Shown: piece after piece, positions 53,792 through 61,647 of the stretch
How positions within the stretch are numbered: the stretch's first letter is position 1
How the letters are laid out: each line of letters opens with the position of its first letter
DNA from: DATFTE01 sp963840665
GTDB lineage: Bacteria > Acidobacteriota > Terriglobia > Terriglobales > Acidobacteriaceae
Length of the DNA stretch: 64,000 nucleotides
Assembly: GCA_963840665.1 (NCBI GenBank)
Contig: CAWIZO010000008.1
Coordinates: 62,001-126,000 of the forward strand
Direction: 5' to 3'
Translations under genes and position numbers: made by a program
Notes under the pieces: generated by a model
What the model was told of the DNA's origin: nothing
Seen by the model: only the letters and a program-made list of their open reading frames with translations
Databases searched by the model: none

Positions 53792-55618
53792 TCAAGAAAA
53801 AGAGTTCGAAGAGTTCTGGGTCAGTTCCGGGCGCAACTTCTCTAAATTATGCGGCAGCTCGATAGAGAACGTGGAGCCTTCGCCCGGCCTGCTCCGCACG
53901 CTGATTCGCCCGTCGTGGTCAGTGACCACGGATTGCACAATCGCCAGCCCCAGGCCAGTGCCGTGCGCTTTGCTCGTGTAGTAAGGGGTAAATAGGCGAT
54001 CGCATTCCTCGGAGGTAAGCCCGCTTCCCGTGTCGGAGATCTCCAGCATGACCCGATTGCCGTTCTGTCGCGTTCGCAGTGTCAGAATTCCGCCCTTCGG
54101 CATCGCATCCATTGCATTGAGCACCAGGTTCGAGATGGCGCGATGAAGCAAATCGGGATCAGCCGCGATGGACGGAAGTGTCGCATCTAAGTCCAAATTG
54201 CATTCGATGGGTGGGCGGTCCGGGCTGCGGAATTGCGCCTGAAAAAGCCGCACAACGTTTTGCACTACTTCGTTGATCTGTACCCGCTGGAACTGGGGCT
54301 GCGGCATCTTCGAAAATTCGCTGAAGCGCGAGATGATGGCCTTCAGGTTCGCGATTTCCGCCAGCAACGTCGAAGAGCTCTCTTTCAGAATTTCTTCAAA
54401 CATCTCGGGACTTTGCTCGCGCGCCCGAATCAAGTTTTCGACCGTCAGTTGCAAGGGGAATAGAGGATTCTTCAATTCGTGCGCCAACCGCCGTGCAAGT
54501 TCTCGCCATGCGGCGACTCGCTCCGTCTGCACCAGTTTCTCGCGCTGCTCGGTTAATTCCAGCGTCATGCGGTTAAACGATTGCGCCAATTCCCCCAGTT
54601 CGTCCGATGACGTCGCTTCCACTTGTGTGTTCCAATTTCCGCGAGCGACCTCGCGGGCGGCGTCGGCGAGTTGTTCGACTGGGCGGGTAACCTTGGCTGC
54701 CGCCCAACTGCTCAAGAGAATCGCCAGAAAAATCCCCCCACTCCCGACCAGGAGTGCCGCAGACCGTATCCGTTGCTGCAATTCCACATACGGACGGCGC
54801 GAGTTCCCAATCAACAGAATTCCCAGCAATTCGTTGTTCTGTCCGGTCAAGGGAATCGCGTGGACAGTTTCGTCCGAGGCTGCATCCGAAGACCAGTGAA
54901 TCAATTCGGTCGTTTCTTGTTTCTCCAGCTGTACGCGTTTCACCAGAGGCCCCAGTCGATCCGCTTGTGGAATCACGCCGGCGGCATCCTGAAGCTGTGG
55001 CGCAGAGAAGTCTGACGACACATTTTGATAAAGCAATGTGCGCATGCCGGGCGGCAAGTCGAGGCTGGCCAGAAAGTTTTTGTCGACGCGGCGTCCCCCG
55101 ATCACGTATAGAGACCTGTCCCCGGCGGTAGCTTCTCGAATGGCTGAAAGGCTGAGGGCAGAACCATCTGGAAGCGGCTCCTGTCTGAGAAAAGCTTCTT
55201 TCGGAGTCACACCACCTAGCGGCACAGAGGATTCTTTGTAACCGAACTTCGCCGGCCACTGCGCCGACGAAATGATGGTTCCCTGACCATCCACAAACTC
55301 GAGAAAATCCAATTGCTGGTTGTCAGCCAAGTTCTTCGCCTCGCTAAGGTAAGCACCATAGTCGGGCGAGTCGCGACTGAGAGACAACGCCATCCGTGCG
55401 GCTGCCTCACTGCTTGCGATGGCCTCGACTCGGCGGACGACGTCTTCGCCGCGGCGATGAAATTCATTATGAAATTCGGACACCAGGGAGGCGGTACGCT
55501 GCTCGTCCGCGCGTTCGAAGGCACGGCGCGTGATCGCTGAGATGCTCCAGGTCACGGCAGCGACCGAGAGCGTGATAGCCAGCGCGAACAGCAACAGAAG
55601 CTTACGCCGGAAACTCAT
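53792..55618 (-). CDS. NtrY-like membrane sensor histidine kinase
   Basis: ATG 55618 overlaps the stop of the solute-binding protein gene (ATGA), which decides the start over 55657. The 608-residue chain has an N-terminal helix, a periplasmic region of about 230 residues, a second helix, HAMP, a HisKA domain with ELARRLAHELKNPLFPLQLT, and HATPase_c (NLVLNAMDAMPKGG, SDTGSGLT, GTGLGLAIVQSVV). The large periplasmic domain resembles double-Cache sensors. Coupling with a solute-binding protein and the NtrC partner suggests that it senses an external ligand, perhaps through that protein. Confidence 0.93.
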   Translation of the reverse strand: MSFRRKLLLLFALAITLSVAAVTWSISAITRRAFERADEQRTASLVSEFHNEFHRRGEDVVRRVEAIASSEAAARMALSLSRDSPDYGAYLSEAKNLADNQQLDFLEFVDGQGTIISSAQWPAKFGYKESSVPLGGVTPKEAFLRQEPLPDGSALSLSAIREATAGDRSLYVIGGRRVDKNFLASLDLPPGMRTLLYQNVSSDFSAPQLQDAAGVIPQADRLGPLVKRVQLEKQETTELIHWSSDAASDETVHAIPLTGQNNELLGILLIGNSRRPYVELQQRIRSAALLVGSGGIFLAILLSSWAAAKVTRPVEQLADAAREVARGNWNTQVEATSSDELGELAQSFNRMTLELTEQREKLVQTERVAAWRELARRLAHELKNPLFPLQLTVENLIRAREQSPEMFEEILKESSSTLLAEIANLKAIISRFSEFSKMPQPQFQRVQINEVVQNVVRLFQAQFRSPDRPPIECNLDLDATLPSIAADPDLLHRAISNLVLNAMDAMPKGGILTLRTRQNGNRVMLEISDTGSGLTSEECDRLFTPYYTSKAHGTGLGLAIVQSVVTDHDGRISVRSRPGEGSTFSIELPHNLEKLRPELTQNSSNSFS

Positions 55619-56967
55619 GGCTTGTCCGCCGCGAGCCAGAGATCCTCGAGACGCCACACGCCATCCCGATCGGCCGACCAGTTCCTCACCGGCCGTCCAA
55701 TGCCATAGGCCATGCGGGTATGCAGTAAGGGGATGATCCTCCGTGAGTTCAGCATCGCGGCCTCCGCTGCATAAAGGTCTTCCATCGAATCGCCGGCAAA
55801 CTTAGGCGAAGGTAACCCGGTCATCGAAGCCAATGTGGTCAACGCGGTTCGATCGTTTAGCGATAAGAGCGGCGCTCGCACCAGTCGGATGTCCGAAGCG
55901 CCTGCAGTGGCAGGTTGCACAGTCAGTCCTACATCGCGTGCATTGAGCGCGATCCGTTCGGCAACAACTCGAGCCATAGGATCGGTCGCATCGTAACTCA
56001 AGCTCCACAGTACGCTTTGCCGGGAATCGCCGCGAGTTTGCCGCGCCAGGGAGGCATCCGCGATCGCAGGAAACAGGAACGCGTAGCCCGTCATCCAGTT
56101 TGGCAGCACGCCAGCGGCGGGGTCAGCCCCACCTTGAAACAAAACCTTGCTAAGGGACCCGCGGTCGATGCTCAAGCCGAGCGCCTGGCGAAGGCGCGGT
56201 TCATCGGCCGATTGCGGATCGCGCGCGAAGACCAGCGCTATGAGTTCAGCAGGGCTCGAACTCTCGACGCGGCGGTTTTCGGCGGCATGGTGAGATTGTT
56301 CCGGGGCGATTTCGATTAAGTCCGCTTTACCAACATCGAGGGAAATCATCTGATCGCGCAGGTTTTTGCCCAAATCGATCTCGATCGAGTCGACGAACGG
56401 ACGACCATCCCAATAGTCGTCACGAGCGGCGAGCGTCAGTTTCTTTCCGGGATCCCATTGCGAGATGGAGTACGGTCCCGTTCCGATCAATTTGGCGCCG
56501 CTCCGCTTGGCAATTCCATAGCGAGCCAAGGTCAACTCCATCGGCAAGGTCGTATAAGGCGATTCGGTCTCGATGACCACCGCATCCTCGGCTGGGAAGA
56601 CTCTCCAGTTTGGGTTGGCCGCCCTTAGAGATGCCGCCACGATATCCGACGTCAGCGGATTGCCGTCATGGCAAACCACGCCCTTGCGCAACTGAAAGCG
56701 CCAGCGCTGGCTACCCGGTTCTGCTTGCCATGAAGTCGCGAGAGCGGGTTGGGGGAATCCGCGGTCATCAAGCGTGACCAGCCTGTCGAAGATCAAATGA
56801 GAGAGATTGCGGGCAGCGACACCATCATAGGGATTGCCCGTTGCCGGATCGAGCGACATCGGCGCAATCCGCAAGGCGACGCGAAGGGTTCCACCGTAGT
56901 GAGGACGCGTGGCGGCCACGGCAACGACGCTACTGGCCGCAAGTAACAGTAAGGCGATACGCCTCAT
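55615..56967 (-). CDS. Peptide/nickel-type solute-binding protein (SBP_bac_5), no permease nearby
   Basis: The start is ATG 56967 with GGAGAGCGGG upstream; an earlier codon at 57066 lies inside the previous gene. The 450-residue protein has a signal peptide (MRRIALLLLAASSVVAVAA) without a lipobox cysteine, then GGTLRVALRIAPMSLDPATG and the LLGTGPYSISQWDPG-type core of oligopeptide-binding proteins. It lacks any adjacent permease or ATPase gene and is translationally coupled to the histidine kinase gene. It may work as a ligand-presenting co-sensor rather than in import. Confidence 0.88.
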   Translation of the reverse strand: MRRIALLLLAASSVVAVAATRPHYGGTLRVALRIAPMSLDPATGNPYDGVAARNLSHLIFDRLVTLDDRGFPQPALATSWQAEPGSQRWRFQLRKGVVCHDGNPLTSDIVAASLRAANPNWRVFPAEDAVVIETESPYTTLPMELTLARYGIAKRSGAKLIGTGPYSISQWDPGKKLTLAARDDYWDGRPFVDSIEIDLGKNLRDQMISLDVGKADLIEIAPEQSHHAAENRRVESSSPAELIALVFARDPQSADEPRLRQALGLSIDRGSLSKVLFQGGADPAAGVLPNWMTGYAFLFPAIADASLARQTRGDSRQSVLWSLSYDATDPMARVVAERIALNARDVGLTVQPATAGASDIRLVRAPLLSLNDRTALTTLASMTGLPSPKFAGDSMEDLYAAEAAMLNSRRIIPLLHTRMAYGIGRPVRNWSADRDGVWRLEDLWLAADKP

Positions 56968-58186
56968 ATTTCCCGCTCTCCGAATTATGAAGTACAGCGA
57001 CAGCCGTATTTCCGTTTGACTCTGCCCATAACGCCGTAATCGCACCACTGAACACCAGAGGCGCACTCATCAACACCGGCTCACGGTCGGGAACTTCATA
57101 GACGCGAATCGTGTCGCCAGGACCCGTGCCGCTTTGCGTGGCAAGCACCTGCCACCCTGAGCCGCATTCGGTATGAACACTCGCAATGTCGCTGCCCCAT
57201 GCAAGATTTCCAGCCGTGCGATCGGAGACTCCGTCGAGCAAATGCACCTGGCCGTCAACCCCGGCGAAGAGCGCGAGAGTGTATTTGTCGCGCGGAAGGG
57301 TCGCCGCCGAATAAAAAGCTGGAGCCGACGACTGTTTCCCGACTCCCGGCACCAGCACGCCGGGGAAGAAATTCCTCGCCGGCGCGAAGAACGCGCTTAA
57401 GTGAAACTGATCACTTCCCACTGGCCATGGATCGTCACTCTCGCGACAATTTAGGCTGAGAGGTGCGGTCGTCGTACTCTTGCAGAAAACTCCCGGCAGG
57501 TGCGCGTCGAACAGATGATCCTGCCTCAATATTAATCTTCCTCGTAAATCGCGAGGCCACGGATGAGCGTGCGTGACGGGGAAGGATTGCTCAGGCTGCC
57601 AGCGGCCATCGCGAAAACCGTACAGATCAAGCTTGTCGCCGCTCAATACTGCAAGATGCGAGGGATTCCCATCGATCACCGTGGCGTCGAGAATTCGCTC
57701 ATCCTGTGACCAAAGCAGAGTCTTGTAAACGGTCAGAGGATTCGCTTCGCGAACTCCAATCGCGGCCGCTGGACGCGGAAGCGAAACCATGACGACCGAC
57801 GACTCGTTATTTCCCTGATGAATCTCGGCTACCCAAACGTAGTTCTGCAGGTCTTCCGACAGGGTGATGTGGACAGTGCCTGCCGCCTGGTCCGGGTTGA
57901 CGAAACGTAAGCCGAGATAAGCCAGTTGCGTGGTCAGGCCACGACGGACTTCATCATAGTCAGCGCGGGAGAGGGAAGAGGCATTGGTGATTTCCAGAGC
58001 CACCGCTCCCGGTCCGGTAGTTCCGGCAATCCGCCGCGCCAGCTGTTCTTCGGGGGCTGTCCAATTCGATGCCGATGCCAACAACGCGAATAAGCTCAGC
58101 AGTAGCAGGAAACCGGCCGAGCGCAGCCTGTGTGACGGCGAGATTGGCATGTAGGGAGTTGTCGAATTATAAACCGCCTTCGGCAT
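56930..58186 (-). CDS. Secreted protein of unknown function, VCBS/propeller-like
   Basis: GGAG stands eight bases before ATG 58186. The 418-residue protein has a signal peptide around residues 20-42 (SAGFLLLLSLFALLASASN). Its first third is an alpha/beta domain (ALEITNASSLSRADYDEVRR), the rest has repeat-like strands (ILDATVIDGNPSHLAVLSGD, KLDLYGFRDGRWQPEQSF) similar to FG-GAP/VCBS propeller blades. Its 3' end overlaps the start of the solute-binding protein gene by 38 bases. It is the first gene of the sensor operon and may be an exported partner of the sensing complex. No family was recognised. Confidence 0.7.
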   Translation of the reverse strand: MPKAVYNSTTPYMPISPSHRLRSAGFLLLLSLFALLASASNWTAPEEQLARRIAGTTGPGAVALEITNASSLSRADYDEVRRGLTTQLAYLGLRFVNPDQAAGTVHITLSEDLQNYVWVAEIHQGNNESSVVMVSLPRPAAAIGVREANPLTVYKTLLWSQDERILDATVIDGNPSHLAVLSGDKLDLYGFRDGRWQPEQSFPVTHAHPWPRDLRGRLILRQDHLFDAHLPGVFCKSTTTAPLSLNCRESDDPWPVGSDQFHLSAFFAPARNFFPGVLVPGVGKQSSAPAFYSAATLPRDKYTLALFAGVDGQVHLLDGVSDRTAGNLAWGSDIASVHTECGSGWQVLATQSGTGPGDTIRVYEVPDREPVLMSAPLVFSGAITALWAESNGNTAVAVLHNSESGKYEAYRLTVTCGQ

Positions 58187-58234
58187 GGCTCTCGCTCCTC
58201 GCCCGGTACTGTCTGGAGTCTGGCTTTAGCGCGG

Positions 58235-58275
58235 GGGCGGCTCCCAGTTTATGCAGACACCGGAGCCGCCCTTTT
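58235..58275. terminator. 10-bp hairpin after the band-7 gene
   Basis: GGGCGGCTCC (58235-58244) and GGAGCCGCCC (58262-58271) are exact repeats around a 17-base loop. They lie 11 bases beyond the band-7 stop and 48 bases before the next gene on that strand. TTTT follows on the plus strand only, so it may block readthrough between the operons without being a textbook terminator. Confidence 0.5.
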
Positions 58276-58282
58276 CGACGAG

Positions 58283-59599
58283 CTATTTCTCTTCAGGCGC
58301 CGCCTGGCTCGCCTGGTTGCTCACGTTCATGCTGCGGAGGACGTCATTGGCGAAGAAGAATTTGCCATCCGAGGGGACCATCATGATTTGCAACTTGTCC
58401 GACAGCCGCTCGGCGACAATTTTGTTGATCAGCAATGGATTCTGTTTCAGGATCTCGCCCTCGCTTTTCATCCGCCCGGCATCGGCTACCGCCGTCACAC
58501 GAATGCGATCGGCCTCCGCGTCGGCCAGCAGTTTTCGCCGCTCCATTTCCGCTTTACTGTCGATGACCTTGGCTTCCGCCAGGGCCTCGGCGTTCTTGAC
58601 CGTAGCTTCCTTGCGGGCTTCGGCCTCCAGGCGTGATTGCTGGATCTGCTTCTCCTTGAGCGGCAGCGTGTATTGCATGGCGTCGGCCTCACCCTTGGCC
58701 TGCAGCACATGGACCTGCGCCTCGCCCTCGGCCTGTTTGACTTGCTGCACCTTCGCCGCTTCGGCCTGCAGTTCCGCCAGACGAACCTGCTTCTGCTGGA
58801 TATCGGTTTCCACGCCCATGCGGTCGTTTTCCTGCTCTTTCAACAGGAGGGTCTCAAGGCCCTTGGCGTATTCGGGCGGAAGCTGGATGTCACGTAACAT
58901 GACCTCCTTCACGATGATTCCGTCCGATCCCAGTTTCTGGGCGATGGCATCGGCAGCTCGTTTACGGACCTCCTCGCGCTTAGCGGCGAATACATCGCGC
59001 ACCGTGTAGTTCGGAACCATCTCGCGCCATACGCTGGCCACTACCGCGGGCACAATTTCCTTCTCCACAGGCTGAGGCAGATTCGCCTGGATGTAATCCA
59101 GCCGCTTCGGATCCAGCCGGTAGCGTACGGTGATCGCCAGGCCGAGAGGCAAGCCTTCCTTCGCCTGTACCTGCAGCGGCTCGGACTTCAAAGTTTTGTC
59201 AGCAGCCGCCTTACTGCTGTCCTCTACCGAGCCAGTGGTGAAGAGCTGATCTCGCGTATCGAAGAGGGCAACGTTTTCCGCGAGTGGAGTCACGAAGTGA
59301 ACGCCGGGGTAAAGCGTGCCGGCGAGCGTTCCCTTGGTTTGACTGATGCGAACGCCCGCCATTCCGCTGGGCACTACCACAATGCCAAGTGCGATCAGGA
59401 TCGGTCCCCAAGCCAGGAGCGCGAGCCCCAACGCGCCTCGCCAACGAACTTTCGGAAGAGGCGGCAAGGGGGTCAGACCGCCCGCCGCTGCCGCTTGCCG
59501 GTACTGCATCTCGCGATAGAGGTCGTAGAGCAGAATGCCGGCTGCGGCCAGCATCATGCCTACACCGCACCACGTCAGCAAATATTTCAGGAACAGCAT
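58283..59599 (-). CDS. SPFH/band-7 (prohibitin/flotillin-like) membrane protein
   Basis: GGAGG lies six bases before ATG 59599, so the longer frame from 59662 is rejected. The 438-residue protein has two N-terminal membrane helices (LLTWCGVGMMLAAAGILLY and a GLALLAWGPILIALGIVVV segment). A band-7 domain follows (VPSGMAGVRISQTKGTLAG, RYRLDPKRLDYIQANLPQP). After that comes a long Glu/Ala/Lys coiled coil (EAAKVQQVKQAEGEAQVHV, EAEARKEATVKNAEALAEAK), and a short tail. Such proteins scaffold membrane microdomains or hold proteases. A 51-residue membrane protein gene precedes it in the same operon. Confidence 0.9.
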   Translation of the reverse strand: MLFLKYLLTWCGVGMMLAAAGILLYDLYREMQYRQAAAAGGLTPLPPLPKVRWRGALGLALLAWGPILIALGIVVVPSGMAGVRISQTKGTLAGTLYPGVHFVTPLAENVALFDTRDQLFTTGSVEDSSKAAADKTLKSEPLQVQAKEGLPLGLAITVRYRLDPKRLDYIQANLPQPVEKEIVPAVVASVWREMVPNYTVRDVFAAKREEVRKRAADAIAQKLGSDGIIVKEVMLRDIQLPPEYAKGLETLLLKEQENDRMGVETDIQQKQVRLAELQAEAAKVQQVKQAEGEAQVHVLQAKGEADAMQYTLPLKEKQIQQSRLEAEARKEATVKNAEALAEAKVIDSKAEMERRKLLADAEADRIRVTAVADAGRMKSEGEILKQNPLLINKIVAERLSDKLQIMMVPSDGKFFFANDVLRSMNVSNQASQAAPEEK

Positions 59600-59615
59600 G
59601 ACAGCCTCCTTAGTA

Positions 59616-59771
59616 TCAACGACCTTGCCCAGAGCGAATCCGAGCTGCCGCCTGCCGGGCAAAAAACAGGCGGAAGACTTTGCCGAAAATCAACTCTTCG
59701 ACCAGGAGTGCGATCGCCAGCGAGAACACCAGGCCGGCGAGAACTGCGATAGCTGTGATTGCGAGTTGCAT
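59616..59771 (-). CDS. 51-residue membrane protein upstream of the band-7 gene
   Basis: GGAGGAAG two bases before ATG 59771 marks the start; the frame from 59798 only adds nine polar residues. The protein is one helix (MQLAITAIAVLAGLVFSLAI, ALLVEELIFGKVF) plus a basic tail (RLFFARQAAARIRSGQGR). It ends 16 bases before the band-7 start, so both are probably expressed together. A small helper of the scaffold is a reasonable guess; no family is known to me. Confidence 0.75.
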   Translation of the reverse strand: MQLAITAIAVLAGLVFSLAIALLVEELIFGKVFRLFFARQAAARIRSGQGR

Positions 59772-59966
59772 GACTTCCTCCGATGATTGCGTTTTCACTA
59801 CTGCCCGCTTACCACTGAATCAAGGGGCACACTACGAACCAAACTCTATGTAATTGATAGAACAATAGTTAAGCTGGGAGAAGGCGAGTGGGCGCGTGCG
59901 TGAAGAATGACAGTGTGTCTGCTCTGACACGCTTTGGAGTCTTGGTGGCTGATTGAGAAAACCCGG

Positions 59967-59999
59967 CCCCGCCGCTGGGGGCGGCTAGTGGGGTTTTTA
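59967..59999 (+). terminator. Terminator-like hairpin with no gene upstream
   Basis: AAAACCC ... GGGGTTTTT encloses an inner CCGCC/GGCGG stem, giving a G/C-rich hairpin followed by TTTTTAG on the plus strand. No plus-strand gene lies before it for more than 5 kb, so it may end an unannotated small RNA or stop transcripts arriving from the divergent promoter. Confidence 0.4.
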
Positions 60000-60076
60000 G
60001 AGCCGGGTCATCTTCTGGGTTTATGAGGTCCCGTTTTACTGTTGTGTACCTTCTAGAGGATTGCTCCCTGGCTTGC

Positions 60077-60092
60077 TGTGACGGCCATCACA
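60077..60092. promoter_or_regulatory. Crp/Fnr-type palindrome upstream of the ferredoxin gene
   Basis: TGTGA-CGGCCA-TCACA is a full CRP-type site centred about 123 bases before the ferredoxin ATG. It is the same motif as the pair in front of the dehydratase operon. Confidence 0.75.
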
Positions 60093-60132
60093 GCTCTCGG
60101 TGACGTCCAAACCGGCGGTTGAACGGCGGCCA

Positions 60133-60148
60133 AGTGACCGCTGTCACG
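60133..60148. promoter_or_regulatory. Second, degenerate Crp/Fnr-type palindrome upstream of the ferredoxin gene
   Basis: AGTGA-CCGCTG-TCACG matches 8 of 10 consensus positions and is itself symmetric (GTGAC-N4-GTCAC). It is centred about 67 bases before the ferredoxin ATG and 56 bases after the first site. Confidence 0.6.
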
Positions 60149-60207
60149 GTGCCGCTGGAAGCGTGTGGATATGCTGAGACCACCTACTTAGCTGGCGGAG
60201 AACGTTT

Positions 60208-60462
60208 ATGGCTTATGTAATCACCAATACCTGTATCAAAGATCTGCTCTGTGTTGACGTCTGTCCGACAGATTGCATTCATCCCAAGAAAGACGAACCT
60301 GCGTTTGAAACGGTCGCGCAACTTTACATCGACCCCGTCGGCTGCATCGATTGCGGCGCCTGCGTCCCGGTCTGCACGTCTGATTCGATCCATCCTCTTG
60401 AGGATTTGCTGGGAGAACTGAAGCGGTTCGCCGACGTGAATGCGGCGTTTTACGCGAATTAG
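60208..60462 (+). CDS. FdxA-type ferredoxin (two Fe-S clusters)
   Basis: The 84-residue protein has Cys9, Cys15, Cys19, Cys23 (CIKDLLCVDVCPTDCIHP) and Cys46, Cys49, Cys52, Cys56 (GCIDCGACVPVC). The five-residue gap between the first two cysteines is that of 7Fe ferredoxins with a [3Fe-4S] and a [4Fe-4S] cluster. It would carry low-potential electrons in the cytoplasm. A GGAG site precedes ATG 60208 by about eight bases. Two Crp/Fnr-type sites upstream tie it to the dehydratase operon, whose activase needs a ferredoxin-like donor. Confidence 0.93.
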   Translation: MAYVITNTCIKDLLCVDVCPTDCIHPKKDEPAFETVAQLYIDPVGCIDCGACVPVCTSDSIHPLEDLLGELKRFADVNAAFYAN

Positions 60463-60508
60463 CTTCTCGAAGACTCCGGCGGCCCAGGGGAATCCGGTTG
60501 ACACCTAA

Positions 60509-60541
60509 GCGGGCTGGCTCTATCGTTTCGGGCCAGCCCGC
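60509..60541 (+). promoter_or_regulatory. Perfect 10-bp hairpin covering the ribosome site of the DUF2252 gene
   Basis: GCGGGCTGGC (60509-60518) and GCCAGCCCGC (60532-60541) pair exactly around a 13-base loop. The stem ends two bases before ATG 60544, where a ribosome site should be. It lacks a T-run, so it is either an attenuating hairpin for DUF2252 translation or a weak terminator for the ferredoxin transcript. Confidence 0.6.
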
Positions 60542-60543
60542 CA

Positions 60544-61647
60544 ATGAATATCGTCAAAGCGACGCGGAAGTTTGAAGAATGGCTCGCCCAACACACTGTA
60601 CTTGTGAAGGGGGACTTGCGCATTAAGCACCAGCGCATGGCCGAGGCCATCTTCCCCTTCTTCCGTGCGACGTTCTACCGCTGGGCACAGATATGGCCTG
60701 ACGTCTGTCCCGATCTGGCCAAGGCCCCTCGCGTCCTCTCCGTTGGCGACTTGCACGTTGAGAATTTTGGCACCTGGCGCGACCTCGAAGGAAGGCTGGT
60801 TTGGGGTGTCAATGACTTCGATGAAGCTGCGTTCCTTGCCTATCCATACGATATCGTGCGTCTCGCGGTTAGCGCGCAGCTCGCGGCCGAAGCAGGACGC
60901 CTCGCGCTGAAGCCGAAAGAGGCTTGTTCCGCAATTCTAGAGGGCTATCGCGTATCCCTGGCTCGCGGTGGGCGTGCCTTCGTTCTGGAAGAAGAGAATC
61001 GGTGGCTGCGCCTGATCGCCCTGGCAGAGCTTCGTGATCCGGAACGCTTCTGGGCAAAGATGGAATCGCTGCCCGTCGTGCGAGAAGAAGTTGCGGTGAG
61101 CGCAAAGGAAGCGTTGGAACATCTTATGCCCGAGCCCGGACTCAGTTTTCGTGTGGCGCGTCGTGTCGCCGGACTGGGAAGTCTGGGACACCAGCGTCTG
61201 GTTGCGATTGCCGAATGTCACGGCGGCAAAATCGCCCGCGAGGCGAAGGCGCTGGTACCGTCTGCCGTCCACTGGGCACGTGGAGAACCAGGTCCGAGCG
61301 AGATTCTCTATCACGCCATCATTAGCCGCGCCGTGCGCAGCCGCGATCCCTTCGTTCAATTACGCGGCAGGTGGATTGTCCGGCGACTGTCGCCCCACTG
61401 CTGCCGCGTCGAACTTGCCTCGCTGCCTGCGGATCGCGATGAACTGAAGTTGCTCTACTCCATGGGATGGGAAACGGCGAACATTCATCTCGGCAGCGCT
61501 TCGATAAAAAACATCCGGCGACATGCTTCCAGCCTGAAAGGGAACTGGCTCGCGACGGCGGCTAAGCAGATGCTGAACGCGGTCAACCAGGACTGGAAGG
61601 ACTGGAAGAAGTCGATGCCCGCACAGCCAGGAATCCGTGAATCCTAA
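60544..61647 (+). CDS. DUF2252 kinase-like protein
   Basis: The 367-residue protein contains SVGDLHVENFGTW near residue 67 and VNDFDEAAFLAYPYDIVRL near 90, which resemble the catalytic loop and DFD-like metal motif of aminoglycoside-phosphotransferase/protein-kinase folds. That is the hallmark of DUF2252, whose substrate is unknown. The N terminus (KHQRMAEAIFPFFRATFYRW) is also conserved in the family, which supports ATG 60544 despite the hairpin over its ribosome site. It follows the ferredoxin gene by 81 bases and overlaps the convergent gene by four bases. Confidence 0.85.
   Translation: MNIVKATRKFEEWLAQHTVLVKGDLRIKHQRMAEAIFPFFRATFYRWAQIWPDVCPDLAKAPRVLSVGDLHVENFGTWRDLEGRLVWGVNDFDEAAFLAYPYDIVRLAVSAQLAAEAGRLALKPKEACSAILEGYRVSLARGGRAFVLEEENRWLRLIALAELRDPERFWAKMESLPVVREEVAVSAKEALEHLMPEPGLSFRVARRVAGLGSLGHQRLVAIAECHGGKIAREAKALVPSAVHWARGEPGPSEILYHAIISRAVRSRDPFVQLRGRWIVRRLSPHCCRVELASLPADRDELKLLYSMGWETANIHLGSASIKNIRRHASSLKGNWLATAAKQMLNAVNQDWKDWKKSMPAQPGIRES

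Larger units (their letters stand above)
59772..60207. other. Divergent regulatory region of the band-7 and ferredoxin genes
   Basis: These 436 bases hold no gene but several structures: GTGTC-N6-GACAC (59915-59930), a terminator-like hairpin (59967-60000) and two Crp/Fnr-type palindromes near the ferredoxin gene (60077-60092 and 60133-60148). The density of signals suggests regulated transcription in both directions. Confidence 0.6.
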
